This document shows, in pieces, positions 12,937-14,746 of a DNA stretch of 14,746 nt. The stretch lies in assembly GCA_027621615.1 (NCBI GenBank), contig JAQCBC010000004.1, forward strand, positions 1-14,746, written 5' to 3'. The stretch comes from a bacterium. GTDB lineage: Bacteria; Margulisbacteria; Marinamargulisbacteria; UBA6595. The notes under the pieces are model-generated. The model did not search any database. It worked only from the letters and a program-made list of their open reading frames with translations, and had not been told where the DNA came from. The position numbers and the translations under genes were made by a program. The stretch's first letter is position 1, and each line of letters starts with the position of its first letter.

Positions 12937-13943
12937 CCCAATGCGCGTTGTATAATGCCTGATAGTGCAGACACCCACTCGGGCTCTGTATTCAGGCATG
13001 GAATCATGGTGAATGTTTCACCCCCGTTCTCTAAAAAGATTTCTTTTCCCTCTTCACCAATTTCTTCTAATGTTTCCAAGCAATCCGCAACAAATGCCGG
13101 ACAACATACGGCCAGATGCCGCACACCGGATTGGGCCAACCGCTTAATTTCTGCATCCGTAAATGGGGTTAGCCATTGATCCAATCCGAACCGAGACTGA
13201 AAGGACCAACTCCATTGTGGCGGGGGTGTTTTCATCGCCTGAATAACAGACAGCGACGTTTGTTTGACTTGGTGCGGATAGCACACCGCATGCGCATCTT
13301 TATTGGGTATGAAACAACAGTCTTTGGATTGAAAGCAATGCTTCCCGGGATCTGTTTTTTTAACATGCCGAACCGGTATGCCATGATAACTCATCAACAA
13401 GTAATCGACCGTATTATCAACATGCGCTTGAATTGTATTAGCTAAGGCATGAATATAACCAGAATCGCCATAAAATGGCGAAACATGATTAACAACCATA
13501 CCCAATTCCTGTGCAGCTGTGTCAACCGCCACAGTCACCGTTTTTGTGGTGGCCATTGCGTATTGTGGATACAATGGAGCGGATATAACATAATCAACAC
13601 CCTTGTCTTTCAATTGCTCAAGCCCATGACGGATGCTGGGGTTTCCATAGCGCATGGCCAACGCAACTGGAACTTGACTCTGCAACTGAATGTCCTGCGT
13701 CAATGCTGCACTAATGGCGTATAGCGGAGACCCAGCATCTGTCCAAATTGACTGATATGCCGCAGCTGTTTTTTTAGGACGAACCCTCAGAATGATCCCA
13801 TGAATCAGCAGCCATCGTAGCCAATGGGGCAAATCAATGACGTATTCATCCATTAGAAACTCCCCCAAGTATCGTCGGACATCCGGAACGGACGTTGAGT
13901 CTGGTGTTCCTAAATTGACCAATAAAATACCCGATTGCGTCAT
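12933..13943 (-). CDS. hemH: Ferrochelatase, with an internal cysteine cluster
   Basis: It inserts Fe2+ into a porphyrin, the last step of haem synthesis (protoporphyrin or coproporphyrin form not decidable here). The 336 residues are normal. The N-terminal GILLVNLGTPD (5-15), ALAMRYGNPSI (94-104), SAPLYPQYA (121-129) and the catalytic SYHGIP (185-190, His187) are present, and the distal CLETLEEIG (288-296) supplies the conserved acidic residue. Between them, where many ferrochelatases have a G-D-P-Y-x2-Q-C-type segment, there is a cysteine-rich stretch: Cys203, Cys209, Cys210 and Cys221. This resembles the internal [2Fe-2S] ligand segment reported for a Bdellovibrio-type class. It lies 17 nt downstream of the response regulator, with no clear Shine-Dalgarno. 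Confidence 0.95.
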   Translation of the reverse strand: MTQSGILLVNLGTPDSTSVPDVRRYLGEFLMDEYVIDLPHWLRWLLIHGIILRVRPKKTAAAYQSIWTDAGSPLYAISAALTQDIQLQSQVPVALAMRYGNPSIRHGLEQLKDKGVDYVISAPLYPQYAMATTKTVTVAVDTAAQELGMVVNHVSPFYGDSGYIHALANTIQAHVDNTVDYLLMSYHGIPVRHVKKTDPGKHCFQSKDCCFIPNKDAHAVCYPHQVKQTSLSVIQAMKTPPPQWSWSFQSRFGLDQWLTPFTDAEIKRLAQSGVRHLAVCCPAFVADCLETLEEIGEEGKEIFLENGGETFTMIPCLNTEPEWVSALSGIIQRALG

Positions 13944-13960
13944 CTTATAGCGCTATTAAA

Positions 13961-14467
13961 CTACAGGGAAGGTTTTTTGGATTTATCATGAAGCAATCGC
14001 TTGTCATAGGATCGAACACGCGTTTGAGCCGCAATAATTTCACCCTGTTTCAACACAACAATACGCTTCAGCAAATCAATCAATTTATCAATATCAAATG
14101 GCTTGATTAAATATTCAATAATGCGTCCATACACTGGATCACAAACCGCTTGCCAAATGTACGGCTCGTCATACGCTGTTAACAACACAATGTTTAAACA
14201 CTCATAAAAAGATTCCTTTTCTCTCCACTCTTTTAAAAAATCCAAGCCGCCTTGTTTAGGCATATTAACATCCAAAATTACACAGTCTATTTTTGGGGTT
14301 CCCAAACTCATAAACGATCGGGTTTCTTCTATTTTTTCACTGGCTTCATAGCCATTTCTGGCATCCACGACAGTCCACCCCAACCGAGACTCAATTAGCT
14401 CTTTAATTCCTTTTCGCAAATCATCTTCATCATCAACAACCAAAATTGTTGGGGTATATTTCATCAT
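13961..14467 (-). CDS. Stand-alone receiver-domain response regulator
   Basis: A 168-residue CheY-like receiver with no DNA-binding or enzymatic output domain. The acidic pocket Asp12-Asp13, phosphoacceptor Asp66 (VILDVNMP, 63-70), Thr97 (LLTAYD, 95-100) and Lys122 in YLIKPFD (119-125) are all in place, so phosphorylation should be possible. The receiver ends near residue 140; a basic tail of about 28 residues follows (R150, R152, K156, R157, K162, K164, K165), perhaps a binding surface. Unusually long loops occur around 50-60 (ETRSFMSLGTPKI). Tandem ATGs at 14467 and 14464 are both possible starts; the first fits the AAAGGTG at 14479-14485 better. It overlaps the upstream partial gene by one base and is followed by hemH. 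The cognate kinase is not in the window. Confidence 0.92.
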   Translation of the reverse strand: MMKYTPTILVVDDEDDLRKGIKELIESRLGWTVVDARNGYEASEKIEETRSFMSLGTPKIDCVILDVNMPKQGGLDFLKEWREKESFYECLNIVLLTAYDEPYIWQAVCDPVYGRIIEYLIKPFDIDKLIDLLKRIVVLKQGEIIAAQTRVRSYDKRLLHDKSKKPSL

Positions 14468-14746
14468 TATTTAGCATTCACCTTTATAATTTTTTTTATG
14501 TATGCTCGAGTCAAATAAACTGGACCCAAAACAGTTCCTCGAAGGGTTAAAAATAGTATTAGTGGAATACATATTAGAATTATAGCTATAAAATCAATGA
14601 AAAACAAGGGTTTTCGCTTCCTAGCAACCGATTCATTATCTGTTACGAATTCAAACGATTGATCGTAAAAATTGGGGAAGTTTCTCTGCGATGCAACAAC
14701 AACGGCCACCCGATCCGATGCGATACGAAACCCAGTCAAAATTCCG
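14467..14746 (-). CDS. Partial membrane-anchored protein, 5' end beyond the window
   Basis: An open frame on the minus strand that runs off the window edge. A TTG at 14737-14739 could start it, but the frame stays open to the end with no Shine-Dalgarno visible, so truncation is more likely. The visible 90 or so residues have a hydrophilic N-terminal part (residues 1-47 counted from the TTG) and one clear hydrophobic helix, FFIDFIAIILICIPLILFLT (46-65), then a basic tail (K-K-I-I-K-V-N-A-K). This suggests a single-pass inner-membrane protein whose last residues face the cytoplasm. Its stop overlaps the response-regulator ATG by one base (TAATG), implying co-expression. No family is recognised; a sensor or regulator partner is an inference from context only. 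Confidence 0.6.
   Translation of the reverse strand, partial: GILTGFRIASDRVAVVVASQRNFPNFYDQSFEFVTDNESVARKRKPLFFIDFIAIILICIPLILFLTLRGTVLGPVYLTRAYIKKIIKVNAK
14479..14485 (-). promoter_or_regulatory. Ribosome binding site of the response regulator
   Basis: Read on the minus strand this is AAAGGTG, eleven bases before the first of two tandem ATGs. It lies inside the 3' end of the upstream partial gene. Confidence 0.5.

Noticed and set aside
12955..13724. Three plus-strand open frames across the hemH region.
   Set aside because: All are antisense to hemH, whose catalytic motifs are intact; none has a start signal or recognisable motif.

Overview
This 14.7 kb window looks like chromosomal core genome from a diderm (outer-membrane) bacterium. 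The evidence for a second membrane is lpxD (lipid A synthesis), a Skp/OmpH periplasmic chaperone, a signal-peptide beta-barrel candidate and a periplasmic SurA/PpiC-like protein. IspE indicates the MEP isoprenoid route, and hemH indicates haem synthesis. TGA and TAA/TAG act as ordinary stops, so the standard bacterial code applies. There is no phage, transposon, CRISPR array, tRNA or rRNA. The phylum cannot be assigned from the sequence alone. The unusual gene order suggests a lineage distant from the common model organisms, possibly an uncultured candidate phylum, which is a guess.

Layout. (1) 1-1864, plus strand: an A-tract-rich leader and promoter, then gcvH-thyA-folA joined by two 1-nt TAATG overlaps. 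This is a compact one-carbon/thymidylate unit. (2) 1836-6789, minus strand: pyrB, skp, lpxD (TTG start), a YjbH-like outer-membrane protein, dnaA and a bacterioferritin-like gene, tightly packed. dnaA lies inside an envelope-biogenesis cluster, not beside dnaN, and no origin is visible. (3) 6790-6921: back-to-back promoters with abutting -35 elements for pyrB and the PpiC-like gene. (4) 6922-12936, plus strand: a PpiC-like protein, ispE, priA, a Na+/Ca2+ antiporter and a TrpD2/YbiB-like protein, with a small minus-strand ORF wedged between ispE and priA. (5) 12933-14746, minus strand: a partial membrane protein, a stand-alone response regulator and hemH, apparently co-transcribed.

Themes. All three convergent gene pairs overlap at their 3' ends (29 nt, about 65 nt and 4 nt) with no visible hairpin terminator. 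Only a few genes (gcvH, skp, ferritin, response regulator) have a clear Shine-Dalgarno; most starts rely on stop-start coupling or A/T-rich leaders. Points that merit follow-up are a canonical sliding-clamp-binding pentapeptide (QLSLF) in the DnaA linker, a ferrochelatase with an internal cysteine segment suggestive of a [2Fe-2S] cluster, a TrpD2-like protein with an apparently duplicated N-terminal helical domain, and an 18-nt duplication in lpxD that adds one hexapeptide coil. No complete novel system (defence, mobile or biosynthetic) could be demonstrated.
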